Assembly (NCBI GenBank): GCA_002315935.1
Contig: DCII01000071.1
Span: 1 to 23,494, forward strand
DNA: 23,494 bases
DNA from: Ruminococcaceae bacterium UBA1730
GTDB taxonomy: Bacteria > Bacillota > Clostridia > Oscillospirales > Acutalibacteraceae
Reading direction: 5' to 3'
The notes below the pieces were generated by a model. The model worked only from the letters and a program-made list of their open reading frames with translations, searched no databases and had not been told where the DNA came from. Below, piece after piece: positions 9,188 through 17,017 of this stretch (its first letter is position 1; the number at the start of each line of letters is the position of its first letter). A program made the translations under genes and the position numbers.

Positions 9188-10486
9188 TTAATCGTTGGAA
9201 TCTGCCGCAATAGATGCCTTGCAATAGAATTTGAGTGTGTAATCAGGCTGTGTGATTGCCGCAGCATAGCCGTTTACCTTCCAACCGACACTTGCCCTCT
9301 GGTTGAGTGGGTCATCGCCATAACCAAGAGGCTTAACAATCATTTCAACATTCTTATCGTCAAGTGCAACCTTCTTGCCAACCTTTGCACCAAGACAGAT
9401 GCAGGTGAAGTAATCCTCGCCGTCGAGAGCGTTTTCTACATCGGAGAGGAAAACAATATCACCTTCAGCAGGAGTGATTGACGGTGCCGCAGAGAGAACA
9501 AGTGTTGATGTTGTTGTATCAGATACAGTTACCTCTTCAATAACTATTCCATCGGCGCTTATATCGTGAATATAAACCTTTTTGTTGTTAAGTTCATCTG
9601 CAACGAAAGTGTTGTCGGCAAATGTAAGAGTATATGTGCTCGATGCTGTTGAATAAGAAACAACTTTTGCCGATGTACATTTACCCGCTGTTCCGTTACC
9701 AAGAACCTTTGCCTTATTAACCTTTGCTTCGGTTGATTCGACAAAGCGGATTCCGAAAATCTTACCTATTTCTCCCTTGAATATGGCTGTTGCATTGCTG
9801 TATTTATTTACATCAATCCACAGGTCATCGGTAATGAGGTCATATGTGCATGAAGGATGAACAATCATTACATATGAGCCGTCAATCTTCGGTGCGTTTT
9901 TCTTCTTAAGCTCTGCCTGAATTCTTGCGGCAACCAAAGGCGTAAGCTTTCCGTTAAGCTTCGCCATAACATCAACATCGCCTGCAAGAAGCTCAGCTGT
10001 TATATCGGCAATCATTGCGTTTCTTGTAACAGTGTCCATCGTCAGCTTTGCATTCTCTGAATGTGCCTCGGTCTCTTCTACGATGCAGTTGTCGAGAGCC
10101 GTCATTGAAAGAATATCCGTGGGCTGAGACCAGTCACCGTACTGATTGGTTGAGCGGATGATTGATGTTACCGTAATAGTATGCTTATCGGGGGTAACGC
10201 CTTCGGTAAGCGGCGTGGTTGCTTTCTGAAATTTTGATCGTTTTCTCCATTCAACCATCTTACCGTTATTCTTCGGAAGCGGCTGATCATCAAGGAACTG
10301 TGCATGAACAAGTTCCGGACCGACACTTTTGATAAGCATAGTTGAATAGAACATCTTCATTTCGGGTGAAAGCCCGGAGATCGGAGACGAAGAATCAACG
10401 CCGGAATAAGGTGATGCAATATTCGCCGTTGTCTGCATATCGCCGGCGAAACGCTGAATGTTGAAATCAATTTTGAATTTCTTCAT
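9188..10486 (-). CDS. Major capsid protein, N4-gp56 family
   Basis: 432 residues, ATG with AAAGGAAG upstream. Residues ~80-125 carry the family signature: a basic EWRKRSKF, then LTEGVTP, then a YGDWSQPTD segment. The C-terminal third has an Ala-rich beta region (GDIVFLSDVENALDG). It follows the scaffold gene by 36 bp. The first 14 residues end in FNIQRFA, which matches the Prp protease cleavage motif seen in Gram-positive ribosomal protein L27 (for example NLQFFA). I therefore predict removal of residues 1-14 during head assembly, leaving Gly15 as the new N-terminus. Function and position agree well; the cleavage is inferred. Confidence 0.9.
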   Translation of the reverse strand: MKKFKIDFNIQRFAGDMQTTANIASPYSGVDSSSPISGLSPEMKMFYSTMLIKSVGPELVHAQFLDDQPLPKNNGKMVEWRKRSKFQKATTPLTEGVTPDKHTITVTSIIRSTNQYGDWSQPTDILSMTALDNCIVEETEAHSENAKLTMDTVTRNAMIADITAELLAGDVDVMAKLNGKLTPLVAARIQAELKKKNAPKIDGSYVMIVHPSCTYDLITDDLWIDVNKYSNATAIFKGEIGKIFGIRFVESTEAKVNKAKVLGNGTAGKCTSAKVVSYSTASSTYTLTFADNTFVADELNNKKVYIHDISADGIVIEEVTVSDTTTSTLVLSAAPSITPAEGDIVFLSDVENALDGEDYFTCICLGAKVGKKVALDDKNVEMIVKPLGYGDDPLNQRASVGWKVNGYAAAITQPDYTLKFYCKASIAADSND

Positions 10487-10522
10487 GTTTTTCTTCCTTT
10501 CTTTCGGCAGGAAGAACCGGAA

Positions 10523-11362
10523 TTAATCTCTGAATGTGATTTTTTCTCCCTGCCTTGCTCTTTTGATATAATCGTTTAACTGTTCGTAAGAGAGATTTGA
10601 AATATCTATCTTACTGACTGAAGCAGCAGCTGAGTTAAGACCGTTTTCGGCAGGTCGGTTTGCATTTGCCTTGATGCTGTTTGTCACCTTTTCTGCCGTC
10701 TTCTGAGCGGCAACGGTCATTGCATCGGCTATATGTTCGTCTCTGTGGGCAAACTCATATGCCGTTTTCATGTCAACGCCGGCGTCCATCATACGGCGAA
10801 ATGTTTCATTCTGCATTTCGGCTCTCGGGTCAAAATTCGGATAGAATTTTTTGACATCTTCCGACTGTCTGTCCCATTCGGCAAAAACAGCCTGCCTGTT
10901 GCGTTCTTCAAGGTCTGCCTTAAGACGTTCATTCTCACGTTCAAAGGTTCGTATTGAACGCAGCTGTTCAACAGTCATGCCTCTTTCTATGGCTTCATTT
11001 TCAAGCATCTTATCGTCATTCTCAAACGCCTTAACAAGAGCATCATAATCAGACGGGTCAACATTATACTGCTTTGCCATATGATTAAGAATAGGAGCGA
11101 TACTCTTTTCCTTACCCTTGAGTTCGGAAATCTGCTTTGAAGAGTTTTTCAGGCGGTCCTTAACAATGTTCTGAACCTCTGCATCGAATTCTGCCTTGAA
11201 ATTTGTCTTGAAGTCGGAATACTGCTTCGCTCTGTCGTCAGGAGAGGTCTGACCGCCTTCGGCTACACTCTCATCGGCACCGGGGACTGCCGTTGCATCT
11301 GCCGAAGCTGATGCATCGCCCGATTCAGCAAATCGCTGAATATCAAAAATAAACTTTGACAT
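10523..11362 (-). CDS. Capsid scaffolding protein
   Basis: 279 residues, strongly charged, Ala/Glu/Lys-rich and mostly helical, with a coiled-coil-like centre (~140-185, RTFERENERLKADLEERNRQ). It ends in a short basic tail (KRARQGEKITFRD), as scaffold proteins that contact the capsid do. It lies directly between the protease and capsid genes, the standard scaffold position. Its N-terminus FIFDIQRFAE carries the same IQRFA element as the capsid protein, with predicted cleavage after Ala12. The start ATG has AGAAAGGA upstream. A DUF4355-like scaffold family is likely from the general layout. Confidence 0.85.
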   Translation of the reverse strand: MSKFIFDIQRFAESGDASASADATAVPGADESVAEGGQTSPDDRAKQYSDFKTNFKAEFDAEVQNIVKDRLKNSSKQISELKGKEKSIAPILNHMAKQYNVDPSDYDALVKAFENDDKMLENEAIERGMTVEQLRSIRTFERENERLKADLEERNRQAVFAEWDRQSEDVKKFYPNFDPRAEMQNETFRRMMDAGVDMKTAYEFAHRDEHIADAMTVAAQKTAEKVTNSIKANANRPAENGLNSAAASVSKIDISNLSYEQLNDYIKRARQGEKITFRD

Positions 11363-11413
11363 AAAATGTCCTTTCTCCCGTCTGTCCGGGGTGTCATTTT
11401 TATAGTGAACAGA

Positions 11414-11755
11414 TTAATTCTGTAACACTCTGAGATTGATGCATTCGGGGTATCTGCTCTGAATCATTTCAAAAGCGGACAGTGCATAACAAAAATCGTG
11501 GTCAATCAGATATTCATATTCGCTTTTCGGAACTGCCCATATCGTAGTAACTCCATGTTGAGTTAAGAAATTATCTGCAATTTCAAACTTATGGAACGTC
11601 GCTTTCTGATCATATTGATTCAGGAAATTCGCAAGACTATAGAATGTTGTTGATATTGCGGCACATATAATGTCCTTGCCTTTTTCTGCGTATTCCGCAT
11701 GACCTTTGATTCTGAGAAGATGCTTATCGGGATTATAAGTAACTGTAACCATCAT
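11414..11755 (-). CDS. prp: Prp-like (YsxB family) cysteine protease, phage-encoded
   Basis: 113 residues. The family motif is clear: GHA at residues 18-20 and DIICAAIS at 28-35, giving catalytic His19 and Cys31. Their 12-residue spacing matches His22/Cys34 of Staphylococcus aureus Prp. Host Prp trims the N-terminal extension of ribosomal protein L27 and, in phage 80alpha, also processes capsid and scaffold proteins. Here the gene sits between portal and scaffold, the usual place of a head maturation protease, and both following genes start with a Prp-like site. The start is AAGGTGGTGAA followed by two ATGs (11755 or 11752); the ribosome binding site overlaps the portal stop codon, so the genes are coupled. 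Confidence 0.85.
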   Translation of the reverse strand: MMVTVTYNPDKHLLRIKGHAEYAEKGKDIICAAISTTFYSLANFLNQYDQKATFHKFEIADNFLTQHGVTTIWAVPKSEYEYLIDHDFCYALSAFEMIQSRYPECINLRVLQN

Positions 11756-11764
11756 TTCACCACC

Positions 11765-13639
11765 TTACGCCGGAGAAGTATTCTGAGCATTTTCGCGTGC
11801 TCTCTGAACCCATGGATGCTCATTTGAAACAACATTACCATTCGGGTCGGTTTCTTTTATGTCCGAATCTACCGAAGGCATAACGGAATTGGTTACGACC
11901 CCTGCCTGAACGCCTATTTGCTGAAGAGCGGGGACAAGCATTGGTTCAAACCTTGAAGCAAGTCCGATTGCGGTCTGATACAGCTGCATGAACATACTCA
12001 GAATAGTGCCGTTTTGTTCGATTGTCTTCATAATCTCATTTTTTCCTTGGAAATCCATACCCTTCATGCAGGCAATAGTCATTGTTGCCTGCTGAGGATT
12101 GAAGAATCCAAGTTGATAGAACTGAAGCATCAATTCATTCTGTGCCATCTTTGAATAAGAAGTTTGCTTGGCAGCCTTAACATCTATATCGAATTCAGGC
12201 ACACGGTAACCCATATCAAAGCCGTAGCCGTTTCCCTGATATATAGGCTTGATATTGCTGTTGTTATATGAAGCATACCGGCTTTTGCCGTCTGTTCCGG
12301 TTATTCTGAATTTTCTCGGTGCATCATAAAACTGTCTTATAAGCTCTATGACCTGATAACATATATCACGATAAGCCTCATACATATGAGACACTATATC
12401 TCTGCTGCCCTTGTTACCCTGCTCCTGCAATGCGGCAATTGCAGAAGCGGCAGTTACTCCGCTCTGCGTACCGCCGTTGTTTACATCTCTGTTTCCGCTC
12501 GTTTCCTTGAGCATCGAAATCTGATTGTTGAGAAAGTTTACATATATTGAACTCAGCGGATTAGTGACTATCTCTTTAATTCCGTCTCCGGGGTCACCGG
12601 TGCAGTGAACAACCTCACATTCAATGTTGGTAAGTTCTTCCTCATTGCAATTTACACGGTCTGAAACATATATTCTGCGGCGAGCTCCCTCTTTCGTGTT
12701 TTTGACAATTGCTCCGTTGATTTCGTCAATTGAAATCTGAGTATCCTTGAATATATCTGTGAAGCCATATCCGAAAGGTGTGCCCTCAACATCATATAGA
12801 GAGCAAAAAACAAACGGGTATTTTCCGTGGTTATACCATCCCGTTTCGGACAAAGCCTCGGATATAATATTGCCCTCGGAATCGGTCTGCGGCTCAGTTT
12901 CATTCTCAGTAGCAAAAAGCACATGAGTGCCGGTAAACTTGCAATAATGAAGCACTGTTTTACCGTTGATTTTCTTTTTATAATAAACATCAACAACGGT
13001 GCATTTATCCGAAGTATTGACATTATCATCATAAAGATATTTTGCAACATATCCATCTTCACTTAAATTAACATTTTCAAGTTCGGGATATTGAGATTTG
13101 ATAATGTCAGAATCAATAAGCTCCGTATGAAATAAATATCTTGAATTCTGAATATTAGTAATACCGGGTTGCCAGAAGAGATTAAGAGCATCAACCTTCT
13201 TGATGGCAATATCTCCGAGCGGTGTGGAATTATCCCAGAAAATTCCGAATATTCCCGCCCCCTGGCGAAGATAATACCAACATACATCATCATAGATTTG
13301 CTTGAAATCGTTCTGCTCTAATATAACAGGCAGAATTGAAGAAAGCGTTTCGGCTTCCTGCTCATCATCTGATTCTCTCGGAAGTATTGACGGCTCAGGA
13401 TAGGAATCCATCATATCAGCGTGTTTCGAGACAATAGTATTCCAAAGCCAGGCGGTCGCAGGATTACGCTTCACTATTCTTCCGTCTTCATCCTCATAAT
13501 CCCAGTGACGAAGTTTCCAGAACTGCTCATTCGCAATAATTTTAAATTCAAGATTTTTCTTGCCGTCTTTGTATTCCTGCAATATTTTAATAAATTTCTT
13601 GATTTGCTCTTCACCGATTGCTTTAACAACATTGTCCAT
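11765..13639 (-). CDS. Portal protein
   Basis: 624 residues, ATG preceded by AGGTGATGCA, starting 4 bp after the terminase stop codon. The N-terminus begins with a helix, then a typical portal wing sequence (KRNPATAWLWNTIVSKHADMM). The middle holds a long helix region with SGVTAASAIAALQEQGNKGS, a segment conserved in portals of this kind. The Gln/Ala-rich C-terminus is typical of the crown or barrel. Its position directly after TerL and before the head protease is diagnostic. It forms the ring through which DNA is packaged and ejected. I rate the role high from order and sequence feel, without a profile search. Confidence 0.88.
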   Translation of the reverse strand: MDNVVKAIGEEQIKKFIKILQEYKDGKKNLEFKIIANEQFWKLRHWDYEDEDGRIVKRNPATAWLWNTIVSKHADMMDSYPEPSILPRESDDEQEAETLSSILPVILEQNDFKQIYDDVCWYYLRQGAGIFGIFWDNSTPLGDIAIKKVDALNLFWQPGITNIQNSRYLFHTELIDSDIIKSQYPELENVNLSEDGYVAKYLYDDNVNTSDKCTVVDVYYKKKINGKTVLHYCKFTGTHVLFATENETEPQTDSEGNIISEALSETGWYNHGKYPFVFCSLYDVEGTPFGYGFTDIFKDTQISIDEINGAIVKNTKEGARRRIYVSDRVNCNEEELTNIECEVVHCTGDPGDGIKEIVTNPLSSIYVNFLNNQISMLKETSGNRDVNNGGTQSGVTAASAIAALQEQGNKGSRDIVSHMYEAYRDICYQVIELIRQFYDAPRKFRITGTDGKSRYASYNNSNIKPIYQGNGYGFDMGYRVPEFDIDVKAAKQTSYSKMAQNELMLQFYQLGFFNPQQATMTIACMKGMDFQGKNEIMKTIEQNGTILSMFMQLYQTAIGLASRFEPMLVPALQQIGVQAGVVTNSVMPSVDSDIKETDPNGNVVSNEHPWVQRARENAQNTSPA

Positions 13640-13643
13640 TGCA

Positions 13644-15083
13644 TCACCTGTTTATTATATAGACTTTCTTTTTGTGCATATTCAGAGGGTCGTCTCTGGT
13701 TATAAGCTCTTTCTTGACATTCTGCCTTGCGGAAATTCTCGACCACATCAGACCGTATCTAATTGCGTCATAGGCATGGTCTTCCGTATCAGAATCCACA
13801 TCTTCAACATTAGATTCGTCATATACCAACGAGGGAAGTGTTCTGATAAGATTTCTGCAGGTTCTGAAAATATAAATCATCGGAATTCCGTTTTCGTCAA
13901 AGCCGAGATGATAATGCCACTGCATTTTGCCGGGTATTCTCGGATGGTCTCCGGGATTCCAATTGAGGAAGAACGGAGATTTTTCCATCATTTCGGCAAT
14001 TGATTGTCCGTCATCACAAGCGAAAACGGCCGGGTCGGCAACGCCGAGTATCTTCCTGTGCTTAAGATTATCGTCTTCAGCTTCGATTTCGCATATTTTT
14101 GCCGCAACCTCGGCAGGATTCATTTTCAGACCCACATTCGGAGTACCGTTTGTTCCGTAATATTCACGAATGATATATTTTCTCTGCTCTTCATCAATAG
14201 CCATCCAATATACTGCAAAAGGCTTGGAATATCCCCAGTCCATAACCCGTATTACCTTCCAATATGACGGAATGCGGAAATTCTCTATGACATGGGTCCA
14301 GGTGCGGTCTTCATAATGATTCGGGTCATCGCTGAATTCGGTAAAAACCTGACCCTCGAAGCTGTTCCAGGAGCCGTAAAGAAGTGCATCTCGTTGAGCC
14401 TGAGGCATCATTGCAAGAGAAGCAACATAACTCGGATTGTTTTTTAAGAGTTCCTGATTATCAAACACCGTTGCAGGAACGAAAACTCGGTCACGCCACA
14501 TTTTTTGTACCTTTCCATTTGAATCCTTAACCTCAAGGCAGTCCCAGATAGTTGTCATGGGCGGTGTTTCATCAATTTTGAATCGTTGCTTTACCCAGTT
14601 ATGACCGACCGAACCGGGGTTCGTCGCTCCTCGCATATAACAATCAGTCCCCGGACCTGCGGGTCTGTTTCGAGACATCATAAACATATATTCCGAATGC
14701 AGAAAATGAGTTGTTTCATCAAATGCTATAACATCAAATTGACGGCCTGCATACTGATGCTTTGAGGATTCATGCGGCATTGAGCCGAAATATACTTTTG
14801 CTTTGCTGGGGAAAGTCCAGCAGTGAGCCGTTGAATTATAAACACATCCGGGATATATCTGCGGATATAATCCCTGACTGCGGTCTATAAGCTCCGCCAG
14901 TTGTGGATAAGTCTTTCGGAATATAATGGCTTTGTAATGCGGAGTTTTTATCTGACGGATAACATCCATCAAGAGTGCATCGCTCTTTCCACCGCCTGCC
15001 GCTCCACCGTAAAGGACCTCATATTCAGACCTCTCCAGGAACGCTTTCTGCCTCGGCTGAGGATTCCAAATTACATTGCTCAT
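13644..15083 (-). CDS. terL: Terminase large subunit (ATPase and nuclease)
   Basis: I start it at the ATG at 15083 (MSNVIWNPQPRQ), which has GGGAG upstream; the frame extends 24 codons further with no supporting site. The product is 479 residues. Walker A is GGAAGGGKS at 26-34, and Walker B is the hydrophobic run ending in D122-E123 (IAFDETTHF). The C-terminal RNase H-like nuclease has the expected acidic residues D282 (VMDWGYS), D350 (GVADPAV) and D439 (AYDAIRY). It overlaps terS by 59 bp. The enzyme cuts concatemeric phage DNA and pumps it into the prohead through the portal. Confidence 0.95.
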   Translation of the reverse strand: MSNVIWNPQPRQKAFLERSEYEVLYGGAAGGGKSDALLMDVIRQIKTPHYKAIIFRKTYPQLAELIDRSQGLYPQIYPGCVYNSTAHCWTFPSKAKVYFGSMPHESSKHQYAGRQFDVIAFDETTHFLHSEYMFMMSRNRPAGPGTDCYMRGATNPGSVGHNWVKQRFKIDETPPMTTIWDCLEVKDSNGKVQKMWRDRVFVPATVFDNQELLKNNPSYVASLAMMPQAQRDALLYGSWNSFEGQVFTEFSDDPNHYEDRTWTHVIENFRIPSYWKVIRVMDWGYSKPFAVYWMAIDEEQRKYIIREYYGTNGTPNVGLKMNPAEVAAKICEIEAEDDNLKHRKILGVADPAVFACDDGQSIAEMMEKSPFFLNWNPGDHPRIPGKMQWHYHLGFDENGIPMIYIFRTCRNLIRTLPSLVYDESNVEDVDSDTEDHAYDAIRYGLMWSRISARQNVKKELITRDDPLNMHKKKVYIINR

Positions 15084-15420
15084 TTTCTGTTTCTCCCGGT
15101 GGTTCGTTCTTCGGCAATTTTTCGGGGATATATGCAAGGCGAGGACCGTCTTCATCGGGCGTTTTCTCTTCCGATTCGCCTGTATATTTTATAATCATAT
15201 CAATGGCAGTAAGATTTCCTTGCTGTCCACGCTTCAAAAGTTGCCGTAAAACCTTGTCTAATTCGTCGTCTGTGCAGAGATTTTTAAGGCATTTTCGGGC
15301 ATTTGACTGATATTTTCGATTTTCAGCCGATTTTTTGCTTGCTTTCCTCGCTGTTTCGGCGTTAAACGGCTTTCCTTTTGTCAAATTCTCCTTGCTTTTC
15401 GGATTTTGGCCTCTTGGCAT
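15025..15420 (-). CDS. terS: Terminase small subunit
   Basis: 131 residues. Basic N-terminus (MPRGQNPKSKENLTKGKPF) followed by a helical region (ARKASKKSAENRKYQSNARK, then LLKRGQQGNLTAIDMIIKYTG) and a disordered acidic Pro/Glu-rich tail. This layout is typical of TerS proteins that recognise the packaging site. The ATG at 15420 has GGAGTGA upstream, placed at the end of the metallopeptidase gene, so those two genes are coupled. Direct overlap with terL supports the call. No cos or pac site can be identified by eye. Confidence 0.8.
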   Translation of the reverse strand: MPRGQNPKSKENLTKGKPFNAETARKASKKSAENRKYQSNARKCLKNLCTDDELDKVLRQLLKRGQQGNLTAIDMIIKYTGESEEKTPDEDGPRLAYIPEKLPKNEPPGETENEQCNLESSAEAESVPGEV

Positions 15421-15422
15421 GA

Positions 15423-15830
15423 TTAATCACTCCAATTCAGCCCGAATTTTTCAATTATTTCGTGAAATTCTTCGATGTCGTGAGGCACAAGAAAATACTT
15501 TTCTTCATCTGAATCGCAGTCGATTCCGATATGTTTAAGTTCGTGCCAGAGAAGTATCTCAAGTTGTTCATCGGTGAATTCTGAAATATTCGGAAGATAA
15601 ACCGTAATGAGAAAATGATAATGACAAATCCACTGCATATTATCCGGAACAAGTCTGCAATCCGCAAAGACCGTTTTTATTCCGTGACCTGTTTTCTTTT
15701 CTTCCTGCGAAGTCAGATATCCAATTTTTACATTGCTGTTCTTTATTTCAGACAAATCCGCTTTTTCTCTGATAAGTCTTCTGCTTATCTTTGCAATATC
15801 TTTATCTCGCCTAATTTCGTGACGATTCAT
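15423..15830 (-). CDS. Putative phage metallopeptidase
   Basis: 135 residues, ATG with GGGGTGG upstream. It contains HELKH at 96-100 (the HExxH zinc motif) and a C-terminal VPHDIEEF with His117 as a likely third zinc ligand. The core VFADCRLVPDNMQW and HFLITVYLP also match the small 'putative phage metallopeptidase' family (PF18894-like) that sits just upstream of terminases in many Firmicutes phages. There is no signal peptide, so it acts in the cytoplasm. Its substrate is unknown; head assembly or removal of a host protein are possibilities. Confidence 0.8.
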   Translation of the reverse strand: MNRHEIRRDKDIAKISRRLIREKADLSEIKNSNVKIGYLTSQEEKKTGHGIKTVFADCRLVPDNMQWICHYHFLITVYLPNISEFTDEQLEILLWHELKHIGIDCDSDEEKYFLVPHDIEEFHEIIEKFGLNWSD

Positions 15831-15890
15831 TTTCCCACCCCCGATCCCTCTCCCCTTTTAACTGCTCAGGAAGCTCCGTTTATAAAATCA

Positions 15891-15915
15891 AGAGACCCGC
15901 TCAAGGCAGGTCTCT
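15891..15915 (-). terminator. Hairpin, probable terminator before the late operon
   Basis: On minus-strand RNA AGAGACCTGC pairs with GCGGGTCTCT over 10 bp including one U-G pair, loop CTTGA. It is followed by TGATTTTATA, a weak T tract. It lies between the late regulator and the metallopeptidase. It may be a terminator or an antitermination target. Confidence 0.55.
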
Positions 15916-15926
15916 ATCTGTCTATT

Positions 15927-15976
15927 ATGATAAACCTATTTTCAGGCTTTTTACTATCATAAAAAAATCATAAAAA
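15927..15976 (-). promoter_or_regulatory. Repeats in probable late promoter region
   Basis: ATCATAAAAA occurs twice at 15956-15965 and 15967-15976, exactly one helical turn (11 bp) apart. An inverted copy, ATGATA, lies at 15927-15932 and pairs with TATCAT at 15955-15960. No good -35 box is visible although TATCAT/CATAAT could serve as -10, which fits an activator-dependent late promoter. The regulator gene immediately upstream (15988-16440) is the natural candidate protein. This is inference. Confidence 0.4.
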
Positions 15977-15987
15977 CGCACATTTTA

Positions 15988-16440
15988 TTATCTTTCAACT
16001 TTGCCGAACATAATAATTTCGCAATGTTCAAGTGCTTTTTTCTTCATCCTTATCAAATGAGATTCTGAATACCCGAGTTTATCGCAAAGATTTTGAACTG
16101 TTTTTCTGTATGTTTCAGCAGGATGGAAGAAAAAGCCGTCAATGATTTTTAGTTCCAACTCACTGAGATTATTAAGCAATCCGTCATCAATCAGGTTGAT
16201 TTCATCTTTTGTTATCTTTATCTGCTTTTCAAGAACATCAATATACGAAATAAGTTCATCAAGCATTTCTTCTTTGCTGTTTCCGTTGCCTTTGATACAG
16301 ATATCATCGAATGATGATGTTTTAATCATCTGCATTTTTTCTCTTTTGATTTTGATAATCCGCTCCATATTTGAGAGTGAAATCATCATTTTTTTATAAT
16401 CTTCAAGACACTTAATTAATTGTGGCATAAACTCTGACAT
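15988..16440 (-). CDS. Late transcription regulator, sigma-region-4-like (RinA/ArpU type)
   Basis: 150 residues, ATG with GGGGTGA upstream. The first ~90 residues are a long helical, coiled-coil-like segment (YKKMMISLSNMERIIKIKRE, DELISYIDVLEKQIK). Residues 92-140 form a sigma-70 region 4-like helix-turn-helix (LSELELKIIDGFFF, NLCDKLGYSESHLIRMKKKA). RinA, ArpU and similar phage activators share this plan and turn on packaging and structural genes. Its place just upstream of the metallopeptidase-terS-terL block supports that role. It is preceded by a 237-bp intergenic region with a terminator and iterons. Confidence 0.75.
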   Translation of the reverse strand: MSEFMPQLIKCLEDYKKMMISLSNMERIIKIKREKMQMIKTSSFDDICIKGNGNSKEEMLDELISYIDVLEKQIKITKDEINLIDDGLLNNLSELELKIIDGFFFHPAETYRKTVQNLCDKLGYSESHLIRMKKKALEHCEIIMFGKVER

Positions 16441-16460
16441 ATAGTCACCCCGTTTATATT

Positions 16461-16498
16461 TAAAAATTGCCGCACCCGGAAGGATGGTCGGATGCGGC
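16461..16498 (-). terminator. Hairpin plus T-tract upstream of the late regulator
   Basis: On the minus strand GCCGCATCCG pairs with CGGGTGCGGC over 10 bp (one U-G pair) and is followed by AATTTTTA. It is 20 bp before the late regulator start, so it would attenuate entry from the early operon. Confidence 0.65.
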
Positions 16499-16537
16499 GT
16501 AAGGATGAAACAAAATGCAGAAGCATTTTATATCTTA

Positions 16538-16543
16538 ATTATA
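16538..16543 (-). promoter_or_regulatory. Possible -10 box of a late-regulator promoter
   Basis: TATAAT on the minus strand within an AT-rich stretch. The hexamer 17 bp upstream is not -35-like, so either an activator is needed or this is chance. The 16441-16677 region has no coding sequence that I can support. Confidence 0.3.
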
Positions 16544-16644
16544 TTATTTTGTTGTGCCCCTGTGTGTCCTATTTTGGGTAAGTCTAATTTTACTGTGCTT
16601 GTCAAAACTTTCGGAGTTGGAGTGTTTTTTCGGAATGTAGGTTT

Positions 16645-16677
16645 AACTTGCCTGTAACTTGCCGGTAACTTGCACGG
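16645..16677. repeat. Three tandem 11-bp iterons
   Basis: AACTTGCCTGT, AACTTGCCGGT and AACTTGCACGG run head to tail without spacer at one-helical-turn period. They start right after the stop codon of the 95-residue regulator gene and lie in non-coding DNA. This is the typical form of a protein-binding array (origin or activator site). Confidence 0.8.
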
Positions 16678-16965
16678 TTATTCCCGTTTTTCAGAGAGGA
16701 CGAAGAAGAATTTGCGACGTAGGTCATAAAACTGTCGTCGGCCAAGCGGAACCGAGCCGAGCTTCTCATAAGTGAGACCCCAGCGGATATTTTTCAAAAG
16801 GCAGATTCTTGTGCTCTCATCGGGAGCAACTTCATCAAGCACATCATCAATTATTCTTCTGTTTTCAGAATTATCCTCGAATTTGTCATATTGCAAGCAG
16901 AAATATAACAACTCAAGATATCTTTCCTTGCTGAGTTCATATCGGCAAGGTATATAAGTCCGCAT
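16678..16965 (-). CDS. Small HTH regulator, ArpU/sigma-like
   Basis: 95 residues from the ATG at 16965 (MRTYIPCRYELS), which has GGACGGAAG upstream. A 13-codon longer frame to 17004 has no ribosome binding site. The C-terminus (LTYEKLGSVPLGRRQFYDLRRK) is a helix-turn-helix like sigma region 4, where 'GRRQFYDLRRKFF' is a recurring signature of small regulators in clostridial prophages. It follows the HUH gene and precedes the iterons and the late regulator. It is therefore probably a second-stage regulator of the early-to-late switch. The target is unknown. Confidence 0.65.
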   Translation of the reverse strand: MRTYIPCRYELSKERYLELLYFCLQYDKFEDNSENRRIIDDVLDEVAPDESTRICLLKNIRWGLTYEKLGSVPLGRRQFYDLRRKFFFVLSEKRE

Positions 16966-17017
16966 TTGATTTCTTCCGTCCTTTCGTCTTAAAATTTTAC
17001 ACATTTACAAGGAGAGC

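Noticed and set aside
10491..10516. Inverted repeat TTCTTCC / GGAAGAA over the capsid gene ribosome binding site
   Set aside because: Low-complexity purine/pyrimidine tracts give this easily; strong capsid expression is expected, so a sequestering role is unlikely.
13644..15155. Longer terminase frame starting at 15155
   Set aside because: The extra 24 residues lie within terS and lack a ribosome binding site; the MSNVIWNPQPRQ start is better supported.
16600..16605. TTGACA on the minus strand
   Set aside because: No -10 box at 16-18 bp; the nearest TATAAT (16538-16543) is far too distant.
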